Of a stretch of 64,000 nt of DNA, positions 34,341 to 42,449 are shown one piece after another. The notes under the pieces were generated by a model. It was not told where the DNA came from. It did no database searches and worked only from the letters and a program-made list of their open reading frames with translations. A program made the position numbers and the translations under genes. Positions within the stretch are counted from its first letter, which is position 1; each line of letters begins with the position of its first letter. The stretch comes from 2-02-FULL-55-14 sp964473365 (GTDB lineage: Bacteria; Bacteroidota; Ignavibacteria; UBA10030): contig CAYYOV010000018.1 in the NCBI GenBank assembly GCA_964473365.1, forward strand, positions 4,587 through 68,586, given 5' to 3'.

Positions 34341-35705
34341 TCAGGTTGACGCGGCGTTCGCCGCTCGATGCTTTGCTGTTGAACGCAGGATCTCCAACGC
34401 CTCCGACGCCAGCATCAGCACGAACGGAATGGCCGGATAGAAATACCGCGCCTCGGTGTTGGTGGGTAGATGGATGACAATGTAGTAAGCGATGACGCCA
34501 AACGGAATCCACATCAGTGGCCGCTCGCCAACGCTCCGCATCGCCAGCGCCACCAGCACCAGCGTCACCCATTGCAGGAAAATCACCAACGCCCGGGCAC
34601 CCGCCGCGACTGGATAGGACAGTACGTAGGATACAATGGAATTCCCCTCCCGTTCCCTCAGGTGCGACATCAGTGAAGGCGCGTACCGGTTGGACATGAT
34701 CCAGTCAGGCGTCAGCAGGACCGGAATGCGCTTCAGCATATGCACTGCATAGAACCCCGGATGGTCGAGAATGATCCGCACGGCTTCGGACATGCGTGCC
34801 CTGTCGCGTTCAACGCCGTTCGGATAGGCCCATTGTGCGTACCCCTCCCGTTCCGCCAACCGATCGTCTCCATACAACGTCCCAAGCGTGTCGCCGAACT
34901 GGCTGATCCCTTCCCACATGCTTATGCCATTGCCGAGACCCAGAGGTGCGATCTTCCCTCCTGTTGCTTCGTAGTTTCGCCACGTATGGAGTCCCAGGAC
35001 GAGCACGATGGCGGCGGCCGCCGTCCCAAGAGCAGCGATGGACGGCAAACGTCTGTCCACAAGCCACACGGCGCACAGCAGAAATGCCGGCAAAAAGAGA
35101 ACATCGGGACGCATGGTCATGGCGAGGGCGCTCACAAAGCCCGCGAGGCCAGACCACGTCCATGACCAGGCTCGTTCCCGCGCCAACAGTACAATCCACA
35201 CCGACACGAGAACGAAGAAGGGCATCACGGCATCCGGAAGGACGGCCACCTCAAAGCGCGCGCTCAACGGCCAGAGCGCCAACAGCCACGCTGCGCGCAA
35301 GGCAGTCCGTTCGGACACGATCCGTCTCCCGACAGCCACCATGAGGAGGCATGCCATCGAGCCGAGCACGGCATGCAAGATCTGTATGGAGACGACCGAC
35401 CGCCACACCGCGTATGCCGGCAGGGTCAGAATGACATAGCCGATGGGACGATCGATGAAGGGTTCGAATCGAAGATCGCGCGTGACGCTCGACCGCGGGG
35501 CAACATCGACCAAGACCGTCACGCCACGTCCGTCGAGGATATTGTCGAGCGCTTCGACGTACGATGCTGTGATCCCGTCGAAATAGTTCGGTCCGGAGAA
35601 ACCGATCACGAATGCCAGCCGCACAAGCAGGGCTGCCATAAAGAGCGTCCGGAGCTTCGATGAGAATGTCGCGTTCACGGCAATAACGTCTGATAATCCT
35701 GTCAT
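34341..35705 (-). CDS. Polytopic GT-C-type glycosyltransferase (ArnT/PMT-like)
   Basis: About 454 residues from ATG 35705, with about ten membrane helices. The first extracytoplasmic loop (GPNYFDGITASYVEALDNIL) has the acidic residues typical of GT-C catalytic sites, followed by FEPFIDRPIGYVILTLP and helix-rich sequence through PLMWIPFGVIAYYIVIHLP to TNTEARYFYPAIPFVLMLAS, a closing segment common in GT39/87-like enzymes. It would transfer sugars from a polyprenyl-phosphate donor in the periplasm. Its start overlaps the stop of the heparinase-like gene (ATGA), and the GT2 gene follows. Confidence 0.8.
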   Translation of the reverse strand: MTGLSDVIAVNATFSSKLRTLFMAALLVRLAFVIGFSGPNYFDGITASYVEALDNILDGRGVTVLVDVAPRSSVTRDLRFEPFIDRPIGYVILTLPAYAVWRSVVSIQILHAVLGSMACLLMVAVGRRIVSERTALRAAWLLALWPLSARFEVAVLPDAVMPFFVLVSVWIVLLARERAWSWTWSGLAGFVSALAMTMRPDVLFLPAFLLCAVWLVDRRLPSIAALGTAAAAIVLVLGLHTWRNYEATGGKIAPLGLGNGISMWEGISQFGDTLGTLYGDDRLAEREGYAQWAYPNGVERDRARMSEAVRIILDHPGFYAVHMLKRIPVLLTPDWIMSNRYAPSLMSHLREREGNSIVSYVLSYPVAAGARALVIFLQWVTLVLVALAMRSVGERPLMWIPFGVIAYYIVIHLPTNTEARYFYPAIPFVLMLASEALEILRSTAKHRAANAAST

Positions 35706-37702
35706 GTTCCGATCACAGTTCTCAGCGTCAACGGCGCATGTCCTTCCACTTCGACCCGGACGACTGTCGTCGGTTCGCGACGGCCGAACGATCGCGAAAA
35801 GACGGCGGATTCGAGTCTGACGCGACCCTGAGAGCATTCGATCCAGTAGCGGCGGTCTCCGCGGACGAGTTCGACGAGACGATCATTGACGACGCATGCC
35901 CGCACATTCGGGGCCAGATGGAACGAGGCCATCACGACATGCCGACCCATCCCCACGATCGCATCTTCGATGAACAACCGATCGTTCGAATGGTCCAGGA
36001 TCATGCGGCGGCGATGACGCACGGGGAGGTGCAAGCGTTCGTACGCCCGGTGTGTGGCGCAGATCGTCGTTGCTCGTTCACCCGCATTCCACTCATCGAT
36101 CTGAACGCGTGTCTGGTCCTCGAGGATGTTCCACAGGCCGGAGAATTCGGCCAGCTCGACCCCGTCGATCATCACCGTGTTATGCGAAGCGGTACCGCGG
36201 AGCTTGTTCCGTAGCGCTACATCAGCCGTGTACGCATACGTGCCCGGGTCGACGATCAGCGGACCGCCCTCCGTCCACAATTCGAAACTGAACGTGTCGT
36301 TGTGCCCGTGACCGCCGTGCCCTTCCATGCCGATATCGCCTGCATCGAAGAAGACCTGCGCTCCGGCGCTCCGCAGTACATAGAAGCCCCCCTGCGGGAA
36401 TGCTTGGGAGAGTGATGCGGGTGCCGTGGCTTTGATCAGGCGGAAGCGCTCGAATCCTTCTCCGCCCCAAAGCCAGAGCGCATCCTGTCTGAATCCGCCG
36501 GCAGCATCGCGGAGCACCGGATCATCGTAGCGAACCGCTCCGACAGCCAGGATGTGTCGCAGGTCGTTGATATCTTCATCGCGCCGCATCCGGAACAAAC
36601 GTCCATCGTCGGCGTCCCCCACGAGCGGTATCGTACCATCCGGACGTTGGTAGGCCGCAATGTACCGGAACATTGCCTGCAGACGCTGATGATACCCTTC
36701 GGAGAACCGATGACCGTTCCGTTCTGCCAGCAGCGTCGGCACCATGAACAGCTCCAGCACCAGCCGCTGGTACGACGTGGACTTTTCCCAATTGACGCCG
36801 TCGACGTACACCTGCCGGCCCATCTCCACTTCCAATTGCCGTACGCCCCAGTCAAGCCACCGGCGACCCGCAGGACTTTCCTGGAAGATCGTTCCGAGCA
36901 TAACGAGACCGGTGACGTTGGAGAGGAAGTGATTACCACGGACGAATGCGTATTCGAGGTTGTTCTCGATGAACAGTCCGTGCTGATATAGGACGCGGAA
37001 GAAGCGCATCCAGAATGAAGCCGGGATCGTGCGGGACTCACAGAAGAAGGCGTACCCCGCCATCCAATTGCAGGCCCGGATCGACGCCTCCATCGCGAGG
37101 AACCAGTTCACGCCACGATCGAGCGGATTCGCGTCGATCCACTCCTCGACGAGCGAGCGGAATTTCTGCGCGTACTGGTCGAATCCTGTCAGCCAGAAGG
37201 CCTTCCCCAGCCACCACGCCTGATGGAACCGGCTTACTTCCCACGGCACCTTCACGTCGCTCGGATGACCGAGTTGCAGGACGTTCAGCGTCTCCGAGCG
37301 GTCCGTGGGCCATTCATACCCACTCTTGAAATCACGCTGCCATCGGACGGGTGTGCCAAGGTCGATCAGCCCAGACCCGAGCGTATCAAACCGGTTCTCG
37401 AGCGTTTCATCGGCTTCGCGAAGGATGTCGTCGTACGACTGGAGCGACGTTAGAACGTTGAGGAAGAAGTCCTTGCGGTTTCGGGGATGGAAGAAGAAGC
37501 GGAGCCTCAGCCGTTCGTGCAGAACCCGGACAGCTTCCTCGTCCCCCATGGGCAGGCCCAGCCGACGTTTGAAGTCGGCGTCCGTCATGGCTGTCGCGCG
37601 CGGACCGGCCACGTGGCGCCACCAGCGCGGACGGACCTGGCGGTAATGGATCCAATTGCGCCAGTCGACGGGTGATTTCGTTGCTGTCGGCCGTTCTAGC
37701 AT
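35702..37702 (-). CDS. Heparinase II/III-family polysaccharide lyase-like protein
   Basis: About 666 residues from ATG 37702 (GTG 37732 and ATG 37723 are alternatives). N-terminal alpha/alpha toroid: WEVSRFHQAWWLGKAFWLTG, NWFLAMEASIRACNWMAGYA, and FVRGNHFLSNVTGLVMLGTI with catalytic-type Asn/His, then YQRLVLELFMVP. The C-terminal beta-sandwich carries GHGGHGHNDTFSFEL and DPGTYAYTAD, the hallmark of the family. No signal peptide is seen. Within polysaccharide loci such proteins may trim or control polymer length. ATGA overlap with the downstream GT-C gene. Confidence 0.88.
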   Translation of the reverse strand: MLERPTATKSPVDWRNWIHYRQVRPRWWRHVAGPRATAMTDADFKRRLGLPMGDEEAVRVLHERLRLRFFFHPRNRKDFFLNVLTSLQSYDDILREADETLENRFDTLGSGLIDLGTPVRWQRDFKSGYEWPTDRSETLNVLQLGHPSDVKVPWEVSRFHQAWWLGKAFWLTGFDQYAQKFRSLVEEWIDANPLDRGVNWFLAMEASIRACNWMAGYAFFCESRTIPASFWMRFFRVLYQHGLFIENNLEYAFVRGNHFLSNVTGLVMLGTIFQESPAGRRWLDWGVRQLEVEMGRQVYVDGVNWEKSTSYQRLVLELFMVPTLLAERNGHRFSEGYHQRLQAMFRYIAAYQRPDGTIPLVGDADDGRLFRMRRDEDINDLRHILAVGAVRYDDPVLRDAAGGFRQDALWLWGGEGFERFRLIKATAPASLSQAFPQGGFYVLRSAGAQVFFDAGDIGMEGHGGHGHNDTFSFELWTEGGPLIVDPGTYAYTADVALRNKLRGTASHNTVMIDGVELAEFSGLWNILEDQTRVQIDEWNAGERATTICATHRAYERLHLPVRHRRRMILDHSNDRLFIEDAIVGMGRHVVMASFHLAPNVRACVVNDRLVELVRGDRRYWIECSQGRVRLESAVFSRSFGRREPTTVVRVEVEGHAPLTLRTVIGT

Positions 37703-37818
37703 AGGAACAACACGTGTCCACATCGTGCACACTGGAAACAGTGAGATCTACTCTGCGTCTCCTGGAGATCTCGGTGCGTGCTGTGGCTCACGTCTCTCGT
37801 TTCAAAGGAGTGGAAGAT

Positions 37819-38994
37819 CTATCGGCCGCGGGTGTTCTTCACGGCGTCGATGACCCGTGATGCATTGATGCGCCACGAGAACTTCTCTTCGGCATCTTCG
37901 CGCGCCTTGCGTCCAAGCCGGGCCGCGAGGTCCGGGTCGCGCGACAACTGCTGGAGCCTCTCCGCCAGGTCGTCATGGTCGCGATGGCGCATCATGAGCG
38001 CATTGACGCCATCCTGCATGATCTCACCGATCTGCCCGACGCCACTGGCAATGATCGGAAGCCCCATGCCCATGTACTCGAACAGTTTCGTCGGCGAACC
38101 GAAGAAGACCGACCCATCGGCGTTCTGCACGTGCGGAGACAACAGCGCATCGCACGCGGCCAGGTAGGCCGGAATGTCGTCATGGGACACAGAGCCGGTG
38201 AGCGTCACGTGTGCGCCGACGCCGTCGTCCCGGATGATCCGCTCCACCTCGGCCCGCAAAGCCCCGTCGCCGATCACAAGATAGTGGACGCGCGGAACGA
38301 GTTCGGCGGCCCGCTTGATCGATCGCGCCAGCACATCTACCCCGTGCCATGCACCGAACGTTCCGACGAACCCGGCGACGAAGGCTCCTTCCAACCCATA
38401 TCGCTTCCGGATCGGAGCGCCGTCGAGCCCGGGACGGAACAGCCCGGTATCGACGCCGTTCGGGTTGACGACGATCTTCGGCGCCGGCACGCGCAGGTCG
38501 ACGAGTTGCTGCTTCATGACCTCCGACACGACTGTGATCACGTCGGCTTCGCCGAATTGCACGTCCTCCGCCCAGCGGAGCAGAGGCTCCAAATAGACCT
38601 TTCCCCAGTTCTTCTTGATCCAGACCTCGGAGCCGTTGCACTCCAGAACGAGCGGAATGCCGAATTCCCGTTTGAGGACCGAGGTGGCGTAGTTGAATTC
38701 GCTGTGGCGGTGGTAGATAAAATCGGGCCGTTCGGTCCGCATGATTTCCCGGCCCGCCCGTTCCAGCTTCAGGTTGTACGCAAGCGACAGGATCTCGGGA
38801 AGGTTGCGGAAGAGGGGTGAATACGGGACGGGATAGAACCGTGCATCGCGGTCAACCGGAAGAGCACCCGAGGAGATGGCAAAGTAGTCGTGGCCGAGCG
38901 ACCGCAGACCGTCGAGAAAACCCTTGACGTGCGAGAACGATCCGCCGACGTTGACGGCGCCGTAGAAGTCGGTCCGGAAAAAGGCGGCCTTCAT
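37819..38994 (-). CDS. Family 4 glycosyltransferase
   Basis: About 391 residues from ATG 38994. GT-B fold: N-terminal AAFFRTDFYGAVNVGGSFSH with the Gly-rich loop, VLECNGSEVWIKKNWG, NPNGVDTGLFRPG, then the C-terminal donor domain with AGFVGTFGAWHGVDVLARSI, LVIGDGALRAEVERI and the E-x7-E region FFGSPTKLFEYMGMGLPIIA. It transfers an activated sugar (NDP-sugar) in the cytosol, retaining mechanism. Its start overlaps the stop of the small membrane protein gene upstream (ATGA), suggesting coupled translation and perhaps a membrane docking partner. Confidence 0.9.
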   Translation of the reverse strand: MKAAFFRTDFYGAVNVGGSFSHVKGFLDGLRSLGHDYFAISSGALPVDRDARFYPVPYSPLFRNLPEILSLAYNLKLERAGREIMRTERPDFIYHRHSEFNYATSVLKREFGIPLVLECNGSEVWIKKNWGKVYLEPLLRWAEDVQFGEADVITVVSEVMKQQLVDLRVPAPKIVVNPNGVDTGLFRPGLDGAPIRKRYGLEGAFVAGFVGTFGAWHGVDVLARSIKRAAELVPRVHYLVIGDGALRAEVERIIRDDGVGAHVTLTGSVSHDDIPAYLAACDALLSPHVQNADGSVFFGSPTKLFEYMGMGLPIIASGVGQIGEIMQDGVNALMMRHRDHDDLAERLQQLSRDPDLAARLGRKAREDAEEKFSWRINASRVIDAVKNTRGR

Positions 38995-39413
38995 AAGCGC
39001 GGCTCCGCCCGCCGTTTCAGGCCCGGCAGCCGGATGGTCGCGTGCAACAGCACGGCTGCGCTCACGACGACCTCGACCACAAATCGGATGAGGTCCACGA
39101 CGAGGAATCGCGTCCACGTCACATGGATCACGCGTGCGGACTCATCAAGCAAATACCGCGCTCGCGGTCCATATATGAGCAGGTAGAACGTGAGGGCCAC
39201 CTGAAAACGCTGAAGGTCGAGGTCCTTGCAGCCAAACGCGACCACCGACGACGGCGTGCGCTGCAGCTGATCACGGACCTTGGCACTGGATGTGATCCAC
39301 TTTTCTTCGAATGGCTGGACATCGACGGTCGTCCACGACGCCGTCTCGTTCGCGGCCTTTCTGATGGCGTCCGGGTTTCCGGAGAGGAGAAAAATCGTGA
39401 GAGTGGAGGGCAT
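38991..39413 (-). CDS. Small protein with a C-terminal membrane segment, unknown function
   Basis: About 140 residues from ATG 39413 (ATG 39425 possible). The first ~85 residues are soluble alpha/beta (MPSTLTIFLLSGNPDAIRKA; SSVVAFGCKDLDLQRFQVAL). A possible membrane region follows: FYLLIYGPRARYLLDESARV, then FLVVDLIRFVVEVVVSAAVLL. It may be a membrane adaptor for the GT4 enzyme with which it overlaps (38991-38994), but this is inference. No family is recognised. A possible terminator lies just upstream (39432-39465). Confidence 0.6.
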   Translation of the reverse strand: MPSTLTIFLLSGNPDAIRKAANETASWTTVDVQPFEEKWITSSAKVRDQLQRTPSSVVAFGCKDLDLQRFQVALTFYLLIYGPRARYLLDESARVIHVTWTRFLVVDLIRFVVEVVVSAAVLLHATIRLPGLKRRAEPRL

Positions 39414-39431
39414 CGTGGCGCTCAAAGTACG

Positions 39432-39465
39432 AAAAAAAGGGCTCCCGATGCATTTTCGAAAGCCC
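39432..39465 (-). terminator. Possible terminator after the methyltransferase at 39539
   Basis: Minus strand GGGCT...AGCCC hairpin (39465-39439, stem about 5 bp) followed by seven Ts. It lies ~75 bases after that gene's stop and before the small membrane protein gene, so the locus may be two transcription units. Confidence 0.5.
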
Positions 39466-39538
39466 CTGTACTCGGAAAACCGATACTATTCCCGTCTGTT
39501 CACGTCATGTGCCGGACGGACCTGGCGAATCGCTTCTA

Positions 39539-40279
39539 TCAACGGATCGGCTTCTGCGCCAGGAATCCCATTCGGTCGCCGAGGACGATCAAGGGCATCA
39601 GCAGTCCGCGAATGACTTTGGGCAGATCACCGACGGGCTTCATGTCTGACGTGAACCGTACCACCCGAAGGCCGGCCGCGCGCAACTCGTCGCGCAATTC
39701 GGACCGGGAGTAGAAGTACTGATACCCGACGTGCAGATCGGCACCCCGACGCACATTCCGCTCGTACATGAACCGGTAGTAGCTGTGGCGATTCGGGACG
39801 GTGATGACAACATGTCCGCCCGGTTTCACGACGCGCGCCATTTCGCGGATCGCTCGCTGGCGAACTCCAGGGTCCGGGATGTGGTCGAACACCGAGAACG
39901 ACACGGCGACGTCGAACGTGTTGTCGCCGAATGACAGCTTCTGCGCATCCATGACCTGGAGACGTACGCGTTTCGCGAATTCCGGCGCGAGATGCTTGTC
40001 GATCATTCGGCGGGCGGTATCGATCGCCTGGGGCGTCAGGTCGATGGCAGTCCACTCCTCGACGGATGGCGCCCAGATGAGCTCGTCGATCGGCTCGAAG
40101 CACCCGACGTTGAGCACTTTCTTGCCGATGATGTTCGCCGTTTGCATCAGGTCCCAATCGACGACGGCCTTGCGGGCCAGGTAGATGGGATTGTGCCGAT
40201 AGCCGATCCGTTCAACGGCATGTGCCAGGTGGTCGTACGTATCGAGGACCTTTTTCTCGTCAGATTCGTGTGTGGCCAT
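39539..40279 (-). CDS. Class I SAM-dependent methyltransferase of the polysaccharide locus
   Basis: 246 residues. N-terminal DEKKVLDTYDHLAHAVERIG, then motif I KVLNVGCFEPIDELIWA (a GxF variant of the GxGxG loop), acidic strand 2 in WTAIDLTPQAID, VMDAQKLSFGDNTFDVAVSF and the late strand VKPGGHVVITVPNRHSYY. The altered motif I (GCFEPIDE in place of GCGxG) is unusual and could affect SAM binding. Directly downstream of the flippase gene (6 bases), so probably a glycan O-methyltransferase in this pathway. Confidence 0.82.
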   Translation of the reverse strand: MATHESDEKKVLDTYDHLAHAVERIGYRHNPIYLARKAVVDWDLMQTANIIGKKVLNVGCFEPIDELIWAPSVEEWTAIDLTPQAIDTARRMIDKHLAPEFAKRVRLQVMDAQKLSFGDNTFDVAVSFSVFDHIPDPGVRQRAIREMARVVKPGGHVVITVPNRHSYYRFMYERNVRRGADLHVGYQYFYSRSELRDELRAAGLRVVRFTSDMKPVGDLPKVIRGLLMPLIVLGDRMGFLAQKPIR

Positions 40280-40285
40280 GGTCGG

Positions 40286-41578
40286 TCAGCGATTTCGGAA
40301 GAAGTTGGAAGGACGCAGGGTCGCGATATCTTCGCGGTTCAGGATCCAGAATGACCGGTGCGGCAGTCCGAGTCGGCGCGTCGAAGCGAGGTACAACACC
40401 GTGACGGCGATGATGAATGCTGACGACGTGGCGATCGACGAGCCGATGAGTCCCAGGGGCGACAACAGCACCGCGTGCAATGCGGCGGAACAAACCACGG
40501 CGATAGCCGGCGTGATGATAACGATCGGAGGCATGCCTCGACCCGCCAGGTCATTGTTGAGAATGGTCATCAATGCCATCGCCAGGATGCCCGGCGTGAG
40601 CCACTGCAGGGCCGGCACCGCCGGAGAGAACGCCTCACCGAACAACAGGTGGATGAGCGGCCCGGCACCGATCCAGAGAAGAGCGCACAGCCCCCCGACG
40701 CCATAGAGCGTGAATCGGAACACCTTCGCGGTCAATGCCGCACTTCCCACGTTGTCTCGCGCCACGGCGGGGAACAGAATGAGTCCCAGCGTCTGCGGCA
40801 CGAGCGCCACGAGGTCCATGAAGAGCAAGACCACGGAGAACAGGCCAGCATCCCGTTCTCCCAGGACCGGGTTGATCAACAGCATGTTGAGACGAAGCAC
40901 GAGGTAGCTCAGGATGCTCGCCGCGTACGTGCGCGAACCATAGTGGAACATCCGACCGAAGAGCGGCCGGTCGAAGCCGACACCGAACGGTTCCCGACGA
41001 AAGATGATCGTGAGATAGAGGATCCCGCCGAGCGCGGACACACCCGCGAAGGACCATACGGCCCCCTCCGTTCCAGATCCAAGTCCGATCAGGACGGCAG
41101 CGTATGTCGCCAACAGCGTCGTACGAACGATGAGGTCGAGGATGTTGAACGCCACCATCGACTGGCGCGCCACCAAGACGTTCTGCAGGAACTGTGTCAG
41201 AAATGTGAATGGCAGCGATGCGAGCAGCAGCCAGAACAGTTTCGGCTCGACCGTTCCAAGAACGGCCCCGGGCGCAACCACGCCACCGACGGCGAACAAC
41301 GCCGCAACAAGCACCCCGCCACCGAGCGCAGTCAGTACACTGTTGCCGACAATGCTGCGGGCACGCCCCGGTTCGTGCGAGAGAAAGTACGTGATCGATC
41401 CGTTGTAGCCCAGGGTGCCGAACTGGATCGCGAGTCCCTGCAGCACTGTCAGCGCCGCCAGCACCCCGCGCCCTTCGGGTCCCAGGGCCCGCGCGGTGAT
41501 AATGCTCGACGCGATGCCGATCGGCAGGGCGAGGCCGCGGGCGAGCAGCGTGATCGTTGCGCTGTGTACGAAGCGCAT
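40286..41578 (-). CDS. Wzx-like polysaccharide flippase (MATE-related)
   Basis: 430 residues with about twelve hydrophobic helices. It begins MRFVHSATITLLARGLALPI and GIASSIITARALGPEGRGVL, the latter characteristic of the polysaccharide-export (PST/Wzx) family. It would flip undecaprenyl-diphosphate-linked repeat units to the periplasm. Only 3 bases separate its start from the stop of the methyltransferase gene upstream. No Wzy polymerase or Wzz was identified by motif; the GT-C or YfhO-like proteins could stand in, or the genes may be outside the window. Confidence 0.88.
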   Translation of the reverse strand: MRFVHSATITLLARGLALPIGIASSIITARALGPEGRGVLAALTVLQGLAIQFGTLGYNGSITYFLSHEPGRARSIVGNSVLTALGGGVLVAALFAVGGVVAPGAVLGTVEPKLFWLLLASLPFTFLTQFLQNVLVARQSMVAFNILDLIVRTTLLATYAAVLIGLGSGTEGAVWSFAGVSALGGILYLTIIFRREPFGVGFDRPLFGRMFHYGSRTYAASILSYLVLRLNMLLINPVLGERDAGLFSVVLLFMDLVALVPQTLGLILFPAVARDNVGSAALTAKVFRFTLYGVGGLCALLWIGAGPLIHLLFGEAFSPAVPALQWLTPGILAMALMTILNNDLAGRGMPPIVIITPAIAVVCSAALHAVLLSPLGLIGSSIATSSAFIIAVTVLYLASTRRLGLPHRSFWILNREDIATLRPSNFFRNR

Positions 41579-41581
41579 GGG

Positions 41582-42430
41582 CTACACCTTCTCGCCGCGA
41601 GCGATCACGTACCACCCCCAGCGCCGGCCGAGGCGGTCGAGCCACGTGGAAGGCAGTGAGCGCCACAGGTACCGCAGCACGGGGAGGTTGGGCAGGTCTT
41701 CGGGAGCCAGCTTGCGCACCCAGACGTTGTGGACGGCAAACCCACAACGCTCGAGGATGCTCGCGACTTCCCCTCGGCTGTAGACGTTCACCAGTGGATG
41801 TGATTCAGCGGTCGTGAACTCGATGCGCGACAGCCGCTCGCGGAATGACATCTTCAGGAATCCGAACGCCAGGAGATGCTGGACCAGGAAGAGTGAGACC
41901 CAGTGGAAGATCGAGTGGCGATGGTACAGGATCACCCAGAACTCACCCCCGGGCTGCAACACGCGGTACGCCTCGCGGAACGAGGCCGACATGTCCGGCG
42001 TATGGTGCAGGACTCCGTTCGAAAAGACGATGTCGAATCGACCTTCTTCGAACGGCAGCTGCTCCGCGTCAGCGACAAGGACGGACGGACGGAAGCCGTA
42101 GAAACCCAGATGCTTCGCGGTTCGTTCGGGGTTTTCGGGCGTGAGGTCGATGCCGGTGTACTCGCATCCGGCAGCGCAACACTCGTAGGCGTCGAAGCCG
42201 GCACCGCAGCCGAGCTCGAGCACGCGTCTTCCACTCCAGGTAGAGAACGGAATGAGCTCGGCAAGGAATGGAAGTTCCTCGGTGCGACGTCGCTGGCGCG
42301 CCTGCTCAAAGAATTCTTTCGTGCCGGGCGTCAGACCGGGTGCATGCGTCGTGCCGGCCGGGGATGCTCCCCAGACGCTGCGCGTGCGGGATTTCGCTTC
42401 GGAGTCGGAGGGACGTTCGGAGGGTGTCAT
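41582..42430 (-). CDS. Class I SAM-dependent methyltransferase of the polysaccharide locus
   Basis: About 282 residues from ATG 42430. The N-terminal region has VWGASPAGTTHAP, a W-x-x-x-P-x-G signature common in methyltransferases of lipopolysaccharide loci, then TKEFFEQARQRRRTEE. Motif I is VLELGCGAGFDAYECCAAGC, strand 2 YTGIDLTPEN, strand 4 FDIVFSNGVLHHTPD and YRVLQPGGEFWVILYHRHS. A hydrophobic segment (VSLFLVQHLLAFGFLKM) follows. It starts 19 bases after the asnB stop and ends 3 bases before the flippase gene. Confidence 0.85.
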   Translation of the reverse strand: MTPSERPSDSEAKSRTRSVWGASPAGTTHAPGLTPGTKEFFEQARQRRRTEELPFLAELIPFSTWSGRRVLELGCGAGFDAYECCAAGCEYTGIDLTPENPERTAKHLGFYGFRPSVLVADAEQLPFEEGRFDIVFSNGVLHHTPDMSASFREAYRVLQPGGEFWVILYHRHSIFHWVSLFLVQHLLAFGFLKMSFRERLSRIEFTTAESHPLVNVYSRGEVASILERCGFAVHNVWVRKLAPEDLPNLPVLRYLWRSLPSTWLDRLGRRWGWYVIARGEKV

Positions 42431-42449
42431 GCGGTCGGAACCGGCGGGT

